Both the position numbers and the translations under genes were made by a program. Of a stretch of 58,138 nucleotides of DNA, positions 34,651 through 42,180 are shown piece by piece. Under the pieces are notes generated by a model. The model saw nothing but the letters and a program-made list of their open reading frames with translations. It did not search any database and was not told the DNA's origin. Numbering within the stretch: the first letter of the stretch is position 1; each line of letters opens with the position of its first letter. This stretch comes from a virus, in the IMG/VR virus record IMGVR_UViG_3300042691_039422, positions 1 to 58,138 of that record; one strand, written 5' to 3'.

Positions 34651-34950
34651 TCAGTCCTTCCGGGAGGCGAGGTGGATGTCGCGGAGGTCGCGGGTCAGTT
34701 CGAGGTTCTTGGCGAGGCCGTCGTTGATGTTACGGCTGCCTTCCTTGAGGTTGGCGGAGGCCTCGGCCATGTTCACAAGGCCCTCTTTGATGACGGTGGC
34801 GAGGGGGATAAGGCCGAACTTGGTGAGCAGGTAGAGCCCGAAGATGCCCACGCCGATGGTCACGAGGACGATGGACTCGCGGAGGAGGGAGTAGACGGTG
34901 GGAGGGAGGTCGGGCACGGAGGGCGCGGCTGCTGTGGCAAGGTGGAACAT
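34651..34950 (-). CDS. Holin-like single-TM protein
   Basis: 99 residues, start 34950 with GAGGAG upstream. One strong transmembrane segment (IVLVTIGVGIFGLYLLTKFG, about 28-47) is followed by a charged helical tail (EASANLKEGSRNINDGLAKN). Size and topology fit a class III holin or an inner-membrane lysis protein. It lies next to a lipoprotein and a hydrolase, as in lysis cassettes. A role in virion entry cannot be excluded. Confidence 0.55.
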   Translation of the reverse strand: MFHLATAAAPSVPDLPPTVYSLLRESIVLVTIGVGIFGLYLLTKFGLIPLATVIKEGLVNMAEASANLKEGSRNINDGLAKNLELTRDLRDIHLASRKD

Positions 34951-34989
34951 GGAGGCTCCTCGGAAAGGGTGGAGCCTAAAGGTAGGGTC

Positions 34990-35589
34990 TCAGGGGACCG
35001 GGATTCCAGTCACGACGGAGAGGATCGTGGACGCGAGGGAGTCCCCAAGGGCGGCCCGGGTCTGGAGTTCGGCGAGCCGGGCGTCCCGCTGGGCCGGAGT
35101 CAACTCTTTCCACCAGGAGGTCACGGCTTCGACGGAGGGGTCGAACGCGGACACGACGGTCGAGGTGAGGGTGGTGAAGCGGGCGATCTTGATGACGCCG
35201 GTGGTGGGGTTGTATTCGAGGCCTTCGAGGGTGGCGTCGGAGGGCCCGGCGAGGTTGAGTTGGCGAGTGCCGTCAGCGGCCCAGACGAGGGAGATGTTGC
35301 GGGGCGGGCTGTTGGCGAACATGGCGGTCGTGCCGTCCACGTCGGCCGCGATCCAGCCGGTCGAGGAGGTGCCGGAAGCGGTGCCGATCCGGGTGTCGTC
35401 CTGGATGTTGACGGTCACGGCCTGGCCGCCCACGAGTTCGGTGGTGGTGGGCGTGAACTTGGACCGGTTGCCCACGGTCTGACAGCCCGTCAGCAGGAGG
35501 AGGCAGCACCCGAGGAAGATGAGGACGAGCACGACGAAGAAGGAAACGAGAGCGGGGCTGTACGGGGCGAGGGACGGGCTTTTGGCCAT
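34990..35589 (-). CDS. Predicted lipoprotein
   Basis: 199 residues, start 35589 with GGAG upstream. The N-terminus has a hydrophobic stretch ending in the lipobox LLTGC (about 31-35), predicting lipidation at the cysteine and anchoring in the envelope. The mature part is beta-leaning and ends with a helix. It could be an outer-membrane spanin component or a superinfection-exclusion protein. Motif copy 35617 precedes its ribosome site. No family recognised. Confidence 0.6.
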   Translation of the reverse strand: MAKSPSLAPYSPALVSFFVVLVLIFLGCCLLLLTGCQTVGNRSKFTPTTTELVGGQAVTVNIQDDTRIGTASGTSSTGWIAADVDGTTAMFANSPPRNISLVWAADGTRQLNLAGPSDATLEGLEYNPTTGVIKIARFTTLTSTVVSAFDPSVEAVTSWWKELTPAQRDARLAELQTRAALGDSLASTILSVVTGIPVP

Positions 35590-35627
35590 GGGTGGACTCC
35601 GGGGCGGGTGCGGGATGGGAGGGGTGT

Positions 35628-36233
35628 TCACTTGCCGAACGTGCACACGAGCAGGCCGTTACCGGTCGCGGTGCCGGTGTAGGTGGCTGCGGTGGTGCAG
35701 ACGACAAGGAGCTGGGAGCAGCCGAGGGTGTGCAGGAGGAAGGGGCGCGTGATCCGCATGCCGTTGGTGTGGTACTGCATCGCGATCTCGGTGGGGAGCG
35801 TGATGTCGTACTCCTGCGTGGTTAGGTTACCGAGGGGAGTCCAGATGCCGTGAGCGTCGAGCTGAGCGGCGGCCTGGTTGGTGTTGAACTGGCGCCAGGA
35901 CTTGGCGGTGTTGTCCGAAGAGGCGGGCCCGCTCGTGTTGGCGTAGGCGGGCAGGAGGCCAGCGGCTCGGATCTTGGTGCCGCTGACGGCGGTGACGCCG
36001 ATGGGCAGGAGCTGGTGGATGAGGGCGAACGTGGCGCCGACGGGGATGGCGACGGGGCGATCGACTGCGGCGATGCCGGCGTCGTCGCCGTTGAAGACGC
36101 GGTACGGATCGAAGGTCGCCTGAGCGACGGTGATGTCGGTCTGAAGGACCTCGAAGTTGGTGGTCTGGGCGGCGACCGTCGAGTCTACGCGGTTTTCACG
36201 GAACTGGACATTGGAGGTGGGGGAGGTGGGCAT
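35628..36233 (-). CDS. Hypothetical Thr/Ala-rich protein
   Basis: 201 residues from ATG 36233 with GGAG upstream. The sequence has Thr/Ala/Val-rich strands (NFEVLQTDITVAQATFDPY), suggesting a beta-rich structural protein such as a minor decoration or receptor-binding component. No family recognised. It overlaps the end of the ERCC4 nuclease gene by 49 bases. Confidence 0.5.
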   Translation of the reverse strand: MPTSPTSNVQFRENRVDSTVAAQTTNFEVLQTDITVAQATFDPYRVFNGDDAGIAAVDRPVAIPVGATFALIHQLLPIGVTAVSGTKIRAAGLLPAYANTSGPASSDNTAKSWRQFNTNQAAAQLDAHGIWTPLGNLTTQEYDITLPTEIAMQYHTNGMRITRPFLLHTLGCSQLLVVCTTAATYTGTATGNGLLVCTFGK

Positions 36234-36727
36234 TGCATCGCTCCGAAGATGAGACGGGAGGCGAGCCACTCAGCCGCATGGTTTCGTGCGTTCGCCGTGC
36301 TGCATGGTAGCATCATCAGCTCGACCCGGTGTTCGGCGAGGGTCGAGAGGAGGATGTCGCGGATCACGGCCGGGTTGCAGTCCCGGGTGCGGGTCAGGGA
36401 GAGGGGATCCCCTTCGAGGAAGAGGACGCGGTGCGTGAACTCCTGCATCCGGATGAGTTCGTCGCGGAATCGGCGGAGGCCGTCCCGGGTGGTCAGGTTG
36501 GCGGCCAGCTCGTCGAGGTGCTGCTTGCGTTCGATGACGGTGGCCCGGGGGGCGGACTCCAGCACGTAGTCCCCGGTGGGCAGGAGGACCGTCTTGGTCT
36601 GGAGCCGGATGGTCGTGGGGTGGGGGGCGAGGAGCGTGCTGCTCGGGTTCCACACCACCAGATGGGAGGGGAACTGCATCGGCTTCTTCTCACGCTGATC
36701 CACCAGGATGGTGTATGTCGTGGCCAA
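36185..36727 (-). CDS. ERCC4/XPF-type nuclease
   Basis: 180 residues. The nuclease core is recognisable: ILVDQREKKP (about 7-16), then LPTGDYVL (about 49-56), then VIERKQHLDELAANL (about 64-78), matching the GDxxx...ERK signature of XPF/Mus81-type nucleases that cleave branched DNA. No helix-hairpin-helix domain is present, as usual for short phage versions. The start appears to be TTG 36727, immediately next to the tRNA end, with no ribosome site. The C-terminus is proline-rich and overlaps the next gene. It is likely involved in recombination or flap/junction resolution. Confidence 0.75.
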   Translation of the reverse strand: MATTYTILVDQREKKPMQFPSHLVVWNPSSTLLAPHPTTIRLQTKTVLLPTGDYVLESAPRATVIERKQHLDELAANLTTRDGLRRFRDELIRMQEFTHRVLFLEGDPLSLTRTRDCNPAVIRDILLSTLAEHRVELMMLPCSTANARNHAAEWLASRLIFGAMQCPPPPPPMSSSVKTA

Positions 36728-36728
36728 A

Positions 36729-36802
36729 TTGCGGGAGCTGGATTTGAACCAGCGACATGGCGATTATGAGCCGCCTGTTCTACCGAACTGAACTATCCCG
36801 CA
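36729..36802 (-). tRNA. tRNA with anticodon CAT, probably tRNA-Ile2
   Basis: 74 bases that fold into a standard cloverleaf: acceptor TGCGGGA with TCCCGCA, D stem GTTC/GAAC, anticodon stem GGCGG/TCGCC with loop CTCATAA, and T stem GCTGG/CCAGC with loop TTCAAAT. CCA is not encoded. The anticodon arm and T arm closely resemble bacterial tRNA-Ile2, whose CAT anticodon is modified to lysidine to read AUA. The D stem and anticodon stem do not match an initiator. Elongator tRNA-Met is the alternative. Confidence 0.88.
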
Positions 36803-36888
36803 AAGAAGACGGAGCGCGATCGGGTGGACCACGCTCCGTTGTTCCCATCTGCCACCCGGGGGGAGAGTAGCAGGATGGGTCTGGAGGG

Positions 36889-37299
36889 TCAAGCGCGTTT
36901 GGCCTTCTTCTTGGCGAGGGCCTTGGCGTTGCGTGGTTTACGGACGGCGGTGGCGGCCTTCTTGAAGAGGTCGCCCTTCTTCCGCATGTTGACGAGGGTG
37001 CGATAGACGGCGTTGGAGAGGGCGAGGCCCAGCTGGTGGGACTGGCCGACCTTGGCGGCGACGCACATCTCGTGGAGGATCTGGTCGAAGTGGGCGGTGT
37101 AGGGGAGGCCGTCGAGCGCCCACTCGCGGGTGGCGACGGGCGACTTCTGGGCCTTCTGGATCGAGGCGAGGGTGCGTTTCACGGCGCGGTCGACGTGAGG
37201 CTGCATGTCCTTGCGGAGATTGGCGAGGGCGACGGGGTCCTTGGCGAGGGTGAGGCGGGAGAGGCGGAGGGCGATGTCGAGGTGGGTCTGGCGGGGCAT
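36889..37299 (-). CDS. Small basic protein
   Basis: 136 residues, start 37299, just after the polymerase stop. It is mainly helical with a strongly basic C-terminus (RKPRNAKALAKKKAKRA), suggesting nucleic-acid binding. No family recognised. It follows the polymerase catalytic subunit in the same operon and may be a replication accessory factor. Confidence 0.5.
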   Translation of the reverse strand: MPRQTHLDIALRLSRLTLAKDPVALANLRKDMQPHVDRAVKRTLASIQKAQKSPVATREWALDGLPYTAHFDQILHEMCVAAKVGQSHQLGLALSNAVYRTLVNMRKKGDLFKKAATAVRKPRNAKALAKKKAKRA

Positions 37300-37300
37300 G

Positions 37301-38257
37301 TCATGCGGCCTTGTGCTCGTAGTCGAGAGGGATCTTGCGACCGTAGTGGGCCTGGAGCATGGCCCAGTAGTCGGTGTCCGTCACGGTGCGGACAGCTTCC
37401 CGGTAGTGATCGAGCAGTGTAGGCACGAGATGGGGCGAAGCGCAATCGAAGTAGAGAGCGTCGTAGACGTTCAGGAAGAGCTTGATGGCGCGGTCGAGGT
37501 TGTGCTGGATGAGGCGGAGTTGGACGTGGTGCTGGATGCGGGCGAGGGTCATGGCCGCGCTGCTTTGGATGGGGAAGTTGACGATCTCGTTGACGTCGTA
37601 CTTCTCGCCGCCCGCGAAGTTGCGGTGGTGGCCCGTGACGGGGAGGGTGACGCGGCCGGTGGAGCGGGCTTCGGCGATGCGGGCCTCTTGCCAGGCCCAG
37701 AGGACCGGGAGATCGCGCTGGCGGTTGGCGACGATCTTCTCGAAGTAGTGGATGGGCAGGAGCTCGTGGATGTCGGCGAGGACGGAGGCCTGCATCTTGT
37801 CGGCGCCGGCCCGGAAGAGGTGGGAGAAGTTGATGCGTTTGCCGACCTGTCCCTCGAACTTGGAGAAGCGGGGGTTGCTCTTACGCCACCGGTCGACCGG
37901 CAGGCCCCGCAGGTCCGGGTAGCGGGAGAGAATCTCGGACTCGGACCAGATGAGGGCGGCGGCCCGGCCGTGCATGTCCCAGCCGTTGGTGTAGGCGTTG
38001 ACGAAGAAGGGCTCGCCCGACAGGAGGGCGGCCACGCGAAGCTCGATCTGGGAGAGGTCGATGGAGACGATCACCCCTCCCATCCACCGGGACCGGCGGC
38101 AGTCCTGGATCTCCGGTGGGTCGGTCTGGTGGGCCGCCTTCTTGCAGGTGATGCGGACCTGCACGGTGCCGCCGTCGTCGCCCGCCGAGTCCTTCACTTC
38201 GGACGGGACGACGTACCAGGTGGGGTGCGACAGCCAGACAGAGGGGTCAATCCGCAC
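37301..38257 (-). CDS. Family A DNA polymerase, catalytic half (palm/fingers)
   Basis: 318 residues from GTG 38257, with GGAG seven bases upstream. Motif A is VSIDLSQIELRVAA with catalytic Asp (about residue 66). Motif B is seen as GKRINFSHLFRAG (about 145-157), and motif C as VYDALYFD, where the usual His-Asp is Tyr-Asp. It lacks the exonuclease and thumb, which are encoded in a separate gene at 38471-39922, so the polymerase is split. A complement motif copy (38072) encodes MGGV immediately before motif A. The active enzyme presumably forms from both subunits. Confidence 0.8.
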   Translation of the reverse strand: MRIDPSVWLSHPTWYVVPSEVKDSAGDDGGTVQVRITCKKAAHQTDPPEIQDCRRSRWMGGVIVSIDLSQIELRVAALLSGEPFFVNAYTNGWDMHGRAAALIWSESEILSRYPDLRGLPVDRWRKSNPRFSKFEGQVGKRINFSHLFRAGADKMQASVLADIHELLPIHYFEKIVANRQRDLPVLWAWQEARIAEARSTGRVTLPVTGHHRNFAGGEKYDVNEIVNFPIQSSAAMTLARIQHHVQLRLIQHNLDRAIKLFLNVYDALYFDCASPHLVPTLLDHYREAVRTVTDTDYWAMLQAHYGRKIPLDYEHKAA

Positions 38258-38669
38258 GGGGCAGCTCCGGAAGGCCGAGGTCAGGATCGTCGTCCACGTC
38301 ATCGTCGAAGTCATCGTCGTCGAAGTCAAACTCGCCCGACTCCTCGCACTCGTCGTCGTCATCGTCGTCGAAGGGCTCGGTCTCCTCGTCGTCGTCGGGG
38401 TCGTCGTCTTCGTGGACGGTCTTGGTGGGAAGGTAGAGGGGGCGCTCGGTGGCGTCGGTGTAGGCCTGGATCAGCCATTCGGGGACGATGGGGTAGGGCT
38501 GTCCGTGGACGATGGTGACCTGCTGGGCGGGGCCGGGATCGCCGGGGTTGGTGTCGAAAGTGAGCTCGGAGTAGTAGCGGTCGAATCCCTTGTGGCACTT
38601 TCCGGTGGAGGTGCGGGGTCGGGCGCGCTCGAAGATCTGGACTCGGTCGGAGGGGTTAAGGTCTTGCAT
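38247..38669 (-). CDS. Acidic protein between polymerase halves
   Basis: 140 residues, start 38669 with GGAG upstream. The N-terminal about 90 residues look globular. The C-terminal about 50 residues are almost entirely Asp/Glu. Long acidic tails mimic DNA or bind basic partners, as in single-stranded-DNA-binding proteins, and such a protein placed between the polymerase genes could hold the halves together or serve as processivity/SSB factor. No family recognised. It overlaps the polymerase catalytic gene by 11 bases. Confidence 0.6.
   Translation of the reverse strand: MQDLNPSDRVQIFERARPRTSTGKCHKGFDRYYSELTFDTNPGDPGPAQQVTIVHGQPYPIVPEWLIQAYTDATERPLYLPTKTVHEDDDPDDDEETEPFDDDDDDECEESGEFDFDDDDFDDDVDDDPDLGLPELPRAD
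38278..38415 (-). repeat. GAC/GAT trinucleotide-rich tract
   Basis: On the coding (minus) strand the tract is dominated by GAC, GAT and GAG codons, giving the acidic tail. Imperfect triplet repetition makes the tract prone to length change by slippage. Confidence 0.7.
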
Positions 38670-39922
38670 GGCGGAGGCTCCGGATGGGAGGGGTGAGGGG
38701 ACAGGGACGGGGACCACGGGCAGCCGGGCTGCGGGACCAGCAGGGAGGTGCGGTCCTGCGGCTTCTGGACGCTGTGGAACAGGAGGGGGTAGCAGTACGT
38801 GCCGTTGATCTTGCTGGCCGCGGCGTTGCGGTCCCAGCAGCGGAGGGCACGGTGGAGGGGGGAGGTAGCAGGCAGGAGCGAGGAGAGGAAGGAGCGGTTG
38901 GCGTCGCTGTGTGAGATCTCGCGGGTCTTGGGGGTGAGCACGACGCGGGGGTGGGCAAGGACGGTGGTGGCGCCGGGAGGGAGGCCGGGGAACGGGAAGG
39001 GCCGGGGATGAGAGGGGTCGAACCAGTAGGCGTCCACTTCGTCGACGAGGCGGGTGAAGAAGGAGGACTTGGACTTCTTGGAGCCGACGGTGTCGTCGGT
39101 GTTGGAGATGAGGAGGGAGTGACGAGTGCGGGCGACGTGGTGCGTGCGGCGTTGGCGGAGCGCGAGCTTGGCGTGGAGGGCGGCGAGGGTGGGCCGGTGG
39201 ATGGGAACGCCGTTGAGGGACATCTCGATGGTGAGGTGGATGGTGTCGGAGAAGGAGGCGAGGGTGAAAGGCGAGAGTTTGAGAGAGCGGCCGGGCTCGG
39301 GGAGAAGGTCGATGCGGCGGGCCAGTTCGGCGATGGCGAGGACGCTGTTGTGGGTGTCGCAGCCGTTGTAGTCGGCCATCTCGGCGAAGCAGGAGAAGCG
39401 GTCGCGGGCGGTCTTGTCGTAGATGTGGGTGCCGATGACGGGGCCGATGGCTTTGAGGGAGCGCTCGGAGCGGTCCGGGTTGTCGAGGAAGTTGACGTAG
39501 GAGAGGTCGATGAGGAGGGGGCGGCGGACCCGAATAAGCTCGCGAATGAGGGGGAACAGGAAGCAGAGCACGGACAGGTCGTACGCCAGGTTCATGCCGA
39601 GGATGGTCGTGGCGTGACTGAGCCAGCGAAGGAGGCGGGCGGGAGACTTGCGGAAGTCGGGGCTGAGCCAGGATGGGAGGGGTCGCTGCGAGAGGGGGAC
39701 GGGATCGACGAAGGGGAGGACGTAGGTCTCGGCGGGGCGGATGCGGGAGAGAAGGCGGGCGGACCAGGGACCGAGCTCGGGGACGATGACGCGCGTGATG
39801 GCGGTGGTGAGGAGGATGGAGGAGGGCTTGTCCACCCACGACATCCGGGGCGGCGAGAACACGGTCTGGGCCGGGAACGCCGTGTGGATGCCGTAGGTCT
39901 CGGTGTCAAGGGAGATGACCAT
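38471..39922 (-). CDS. Family A DNA polymerase, exonuclease/thumb half
   Basis: 483 residues. The 3'-5' exonuclease motifs are visible: ISLDTETYG (Exo I, about 3-11), LGMNLAYDLSV (Exo II, about 108-118) and YNGCDTHNS (Exo III, about 184-192). A thumb-like region follows, including IEMSLNGVPIHRPTLAALHA. The protein has no palm, which is encoded in 37301-38257. The last about 65 residues overlap the acidic gene in another frame and are low-complexity, so the functional end may be nearer residue 415. Proofreading in trans is implied. Confidence 0.75.
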   Translation of the reverse strand: MVISLDTETYGIHTAFPAQTVFSPPRMSWVDKPSSILLTTAITRVIVPELGPWSARLLSRIRPAETYVLPFVDPVPLSQRPLPSWLSPDFRKSPARLLRWLSHATTILGMNLAYDLSVLCFLFPLIRELIRVRRPLLIDLSYVNFLDNPDRSERSLKAIGPVIGTHIYDKTARDRFSCFAEMADYNGCDTHNSVLAIAELARRIDLLPEPGRSLKLSPFTLASFSDTIHLTIEMSLNGVPIHRPTLAALHAKLALRQRRTHHVARTRHSLLISNTDDTVGSKKSKSSFFTRLVDEVDAYWFDPSHPRPFPFPGLPPGATTVLAHPRVVLTPKTREISHSDANRSFLSSLLPATSPLHRALRCWDRNAAASKINGTYCYPLLFHSVQKPQDRTSLLVPQPGCPWSPSLSPHPSHPEPPPCKTLTPPTESRSSSAPDPAPPPESATRDSTATTPSSLSTPTPAIPAPPSRSPSSTDSPTPSSPNG

Positions 39923-39936
39923 GGCTCACGAGGGGT

Positions 39937-40215
39937 TCAAAGAGGGCGGGGTTCGGAGGCGAGGAGGACGAGGGTGGAGCCGTCGGGGGCGAGGGATTCG
40001 GTGACGGCGAGGATGGGGAGTTCGACATTGGTGCCCTCGATGCGGATGAGGAGACGGGGCGCGTAGGCCGCGTCCGTGGGGTGCTGGGTGCCGGCGGGGC
40101 GGACCCACCGGGCCTGCGGGAGGGAGGACAGGGCGGCGAAGAGCTGGGGGATGGTGAAGCCCGGACGGGGATTGGCGGGGGACCGGGCGAGGACGGTGGG
40201 AGGGGTGGGCGTCAT
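39937..40215 (-). CDS. Small hypothetical protein
   Basis: 92 residues, start 40215 with AGGA upstream. The first residues (MTPTPPTV) are largely encoded by the complement of motif copy 40198. The rest is a mixed alpha/beta segment with APRLLIRIEGTNVELPILA. No family recognised. It lies between the helicase and the exonuclease half of the polymerase in the replication operon. Confidence 0.5.
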   Translation of the reverse strand: MTPTPPTVLARSPANPRPGFTIPQLFAALSSLPQARWVRPAGTQHPTDAAYAPRLLIRIEGTNVELPILAVTESLAPDGSTLVLLASEPRPL

Positions 40216-40224
40216 GGGTTGATC

Positions 40225-41358
40225 CTAGCGGCCGATGAGAACGGATTCTTCGGCCCGGGTGATGGCGGTGTAGAGCCAGTTGCGGGCGTGCTGGCGGAAC
40301 ACGTGGGACTCGTCGATGATGGTGACGGTGCGCCACTCGGAGCCTTGGGCTTTGTGGACGGTGATGGCGTAGCCGAAGTCGAAGTGGGAGGCGAGCTTGG
40401 ACTCGTCGAAGGAGGGTTCGGAGCCGGGGTGTGTGAAGTAGCAGGCGTGGGCGGAGACGTCGATGTCGGGGAGGATGGGGTCGAACTCGGGGCGGAGCCG
40501 CATGTTGATGAAGGCGGGCGAGTCGGAGGGGTAGACGGTGAGGACGACGTACTGGACGCCGTTGAGGAGGCCGAGCTCGTGGTCGTTGCGGAGGCAGATG
40601 AGGCGGTCACCGACGATGGGCGTGGGCGGGAGATGAAGGGAGGGGTGCGTGAGACGGCGGATGGTGGCGTTGAGGGAGTGGCGGGTGTTGTTGCGGCCGC
40701 AGAGGACCTGGGTGCTGCGGAGGTAGTCGACGTCTTCGAGGAGGAGGCGGGGCACGACGCGGCTGGAGCCGTACTCGCCGAGGGGGATGGGGCGCGACTC
40801 GGAGGCCCAGTCGGCGAGCTGGAGGATGGGCGAGTCGAGGGCCTGACGGTGGACTTCGGTGAGGGTGATGGCGGGGCGGACTTCGGTCATGAAGAAGGAC
40901 TCGGCGGCCTTGACGGGCGGGAGCTGGGCCGGGTCGCCGAGGACGAGGATGGGACGGTTGAAGGAGAGGAGATCCTCGGCGATGCGGGTGGGGACCATGG
41001 AGGACTCGTCGATGACGATGAGGTCGTGGGCGACGATGTCGGAGTCGCGGTTGAGGGAGAAGCGGATGGTGGTGCGGCGGGTCTTGGGGTCCTCGACGGC
41101 GAAGCAGCGGTAGATCTTGGAGTGGATGGTGGCGGCGGGGTTGCCCTTGGCGCGCTGGCGGGAGGCGGCCTTGCCGGTGATGGTGAGGAAGCAGGGGTTC
41201 TGGGCCTTGCGGACGAGGACCTGGGTGCAGGTGGTCTTGCCGGTGCCAGCCTTGCCGTCGATGCGGAAGACGCCCTTGGGGTTGGCGAGCCAGGCCTCGG
41301 CCAGCTGGATGGCACGGAGCTGCTGGGGGGAGTACGTGATGGCGGGTGCGGTCGGCAT
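40225..41358 (-). CDS. RecD-like SF1 helicase
   Basis: 377 residues, start 41358 with GGAG upstream. All diagnostic helicase motifs are visible: Walker A GKAGTGKTT (about 36-44), Walker B LIVIDESSMV (about 113-122), motif III LVLGDPAQLPPV (about 139-150), motif V ITVHKAQGSEW (about 330-340) and motif VI YTAITRAEESVLIG. This is the RecD/TraA-type superfamily 1B helicase, 5'-3' polarity, acting in recombination or fork restart. It is short compared with bacterial RecD and lacks N-terminal extensions. Confidence 0.9.
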   Translation of the reverse strand: MPTAPAITYSPQQLRAIQLAEAWLANPKGVFRIDGKAGTGKTTCTQVLVRKAQNPCFLTITGKAASRQRAKGNPAATIHSKIYRCFAVEDPKTRRTTIRFSLNRDSDIVAHDLIVIDESSMVPTRIAEDLLSFNRPILVLGDPAQLPPVKAAESFFMTEVRPAITLTEVHRQALDSPILQLADWASESRPIPLGEYGSSRVVPRLLLEDVDYLRSTQVLCGRNNTRHSLNATIRRLTHPSLHLPPTPIVGDRLICLRNDHELGLLNGVQYVVLTVYPSDSPAFINMRLRPEFDPILPDIDVSAHACYFTHPGSEPSFDESKLASHFDFGYAITVHKAQGSEWRTVTIIDESHVFRQHARNWLYTAITRAEESVLIGR

Positions 41359-41371
41359 GGGGAACTCCGAA

Positions 41372-41410
41372 GGTGAAAGCGCCCGCCTGCCGGTAAGGGC
41401 GAAGCGGGCG
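41372..41410 (-). terminator. Hairpin between operon segments
   Basis: CGCCCGC (41380-41386) pairs with GCGGGCG (41404-41410). On the minus strand it is followed by CTTTCACC. It lies between the gene ending at 41434 and the helicase start. Similar hairpin-CTTTCACCCCAGGAG arrangements recur before the genes starting at 55553 and 56063. The T-run is weak, so this may be attenuation rather than full termination. Confidence 0.5.
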
Positions 41411-41433
41411 TGTGGGAAAGGGAGCGGGAGGGG

Positions 41434-42180
41434 TTACGACAGCGTGTCGACGATGGCATCGACGTTGTCGGTGGCCATCTTCTTCAGCTGAGTGGTGAGG
41501 GCGGCGTCGCCGGTCTTGGTGAGCATGGCTTCGGCGATGCCCGCTTCGGCGAGTTCCTGGATGGCGGCCGGGTTGGCGAGCACCTTGCGGATGCGGGTGA
41601 TCTCCTCGTTGAGCTTGGTGATCTCGGCCGTAGCCTGATCGAGTTCGGCGCGGAGGGCCATGACGTCGGGCGGGATCGACTCGACGACCCGGCGGCGGAT
41701 CGTGATGGAGACGCCCTCGGCGTCTTCGTTGCGGGTGGCCTTGTAGACGTAGGTGACCGTGGTGGTAGCGGTGCCCAGGGTCCAGTCGATCAGGGGCGAT
41801 TCGGGCTGGGTGATCTCGGGCGAGGCCGCGATGAAGGAGGAGGCGAGGCCGGTGAAGGGACCGAAGTCGGTGGCGAGGGTGCCCGCCGCACGACGGGTCC
41901 AGCCCTGGAAGGAGGCCTTGATGGAGCTGCTGAGCTGGGTGTGCGTGGCCGTGGCTTCCTTCAGCTTGTCCTGGAGGGAGCGTTGGCGGTCACGCATGGC
42001 GCTCTTGGCCTGCACGACGGTGATGGCGACGAGCGACTTCTCGGAGACCTGCACGTCGAGTGCACGGCGTACGTTGAGGCCGGCGCCATCGTTGTTGTAG
42101 GTGGCGATCGCGTTGCCGGTGACGGGCGCGTCGATGTTGAGGTTGGTGGTGTTGACGGGCGGGGGGGTGGGGATACTCAT
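41434..42180 (-). CDS. Hypothetical coiled-coil protein
   Basis: 248 residues from ATG 42180 with AGGAG upstream. After a Pro/Asn-rich start it contains a helical segment (QAKSAMRDRQRSLQDKLKEA), a beta-leaning centre and a long C-terminal helix with Glu/Ile/Leu heptads (about 185-235). It overlaps the previous gene's stop by four bases. No family recognised. Lying between the RecD helicase and a large unknown protein, it may act in DNA metabolism. Confidence 0.5.
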   Translation of the reverse strand: MSIPTPPPVNTTNLNIDAPVTGNAIATYNNDGAGLNVRRALDVQVSEKSLVAITVVQAKSAMRDRQRSLQDKLKEATATHTQLSSSIKASFQGWTRRAAGTLATDFGPFTGLASSFIAASPEITQPESPLIDWTLGTATTTVTYVYKATRNEDAEGVSITIRRRVVESIPPDVMALRAELDQATAEITKLNEEITRIRKVLANPAAIQELAEAGIAEAMLTKTGDAALTTQLKKMATDNVDAIVDTLS

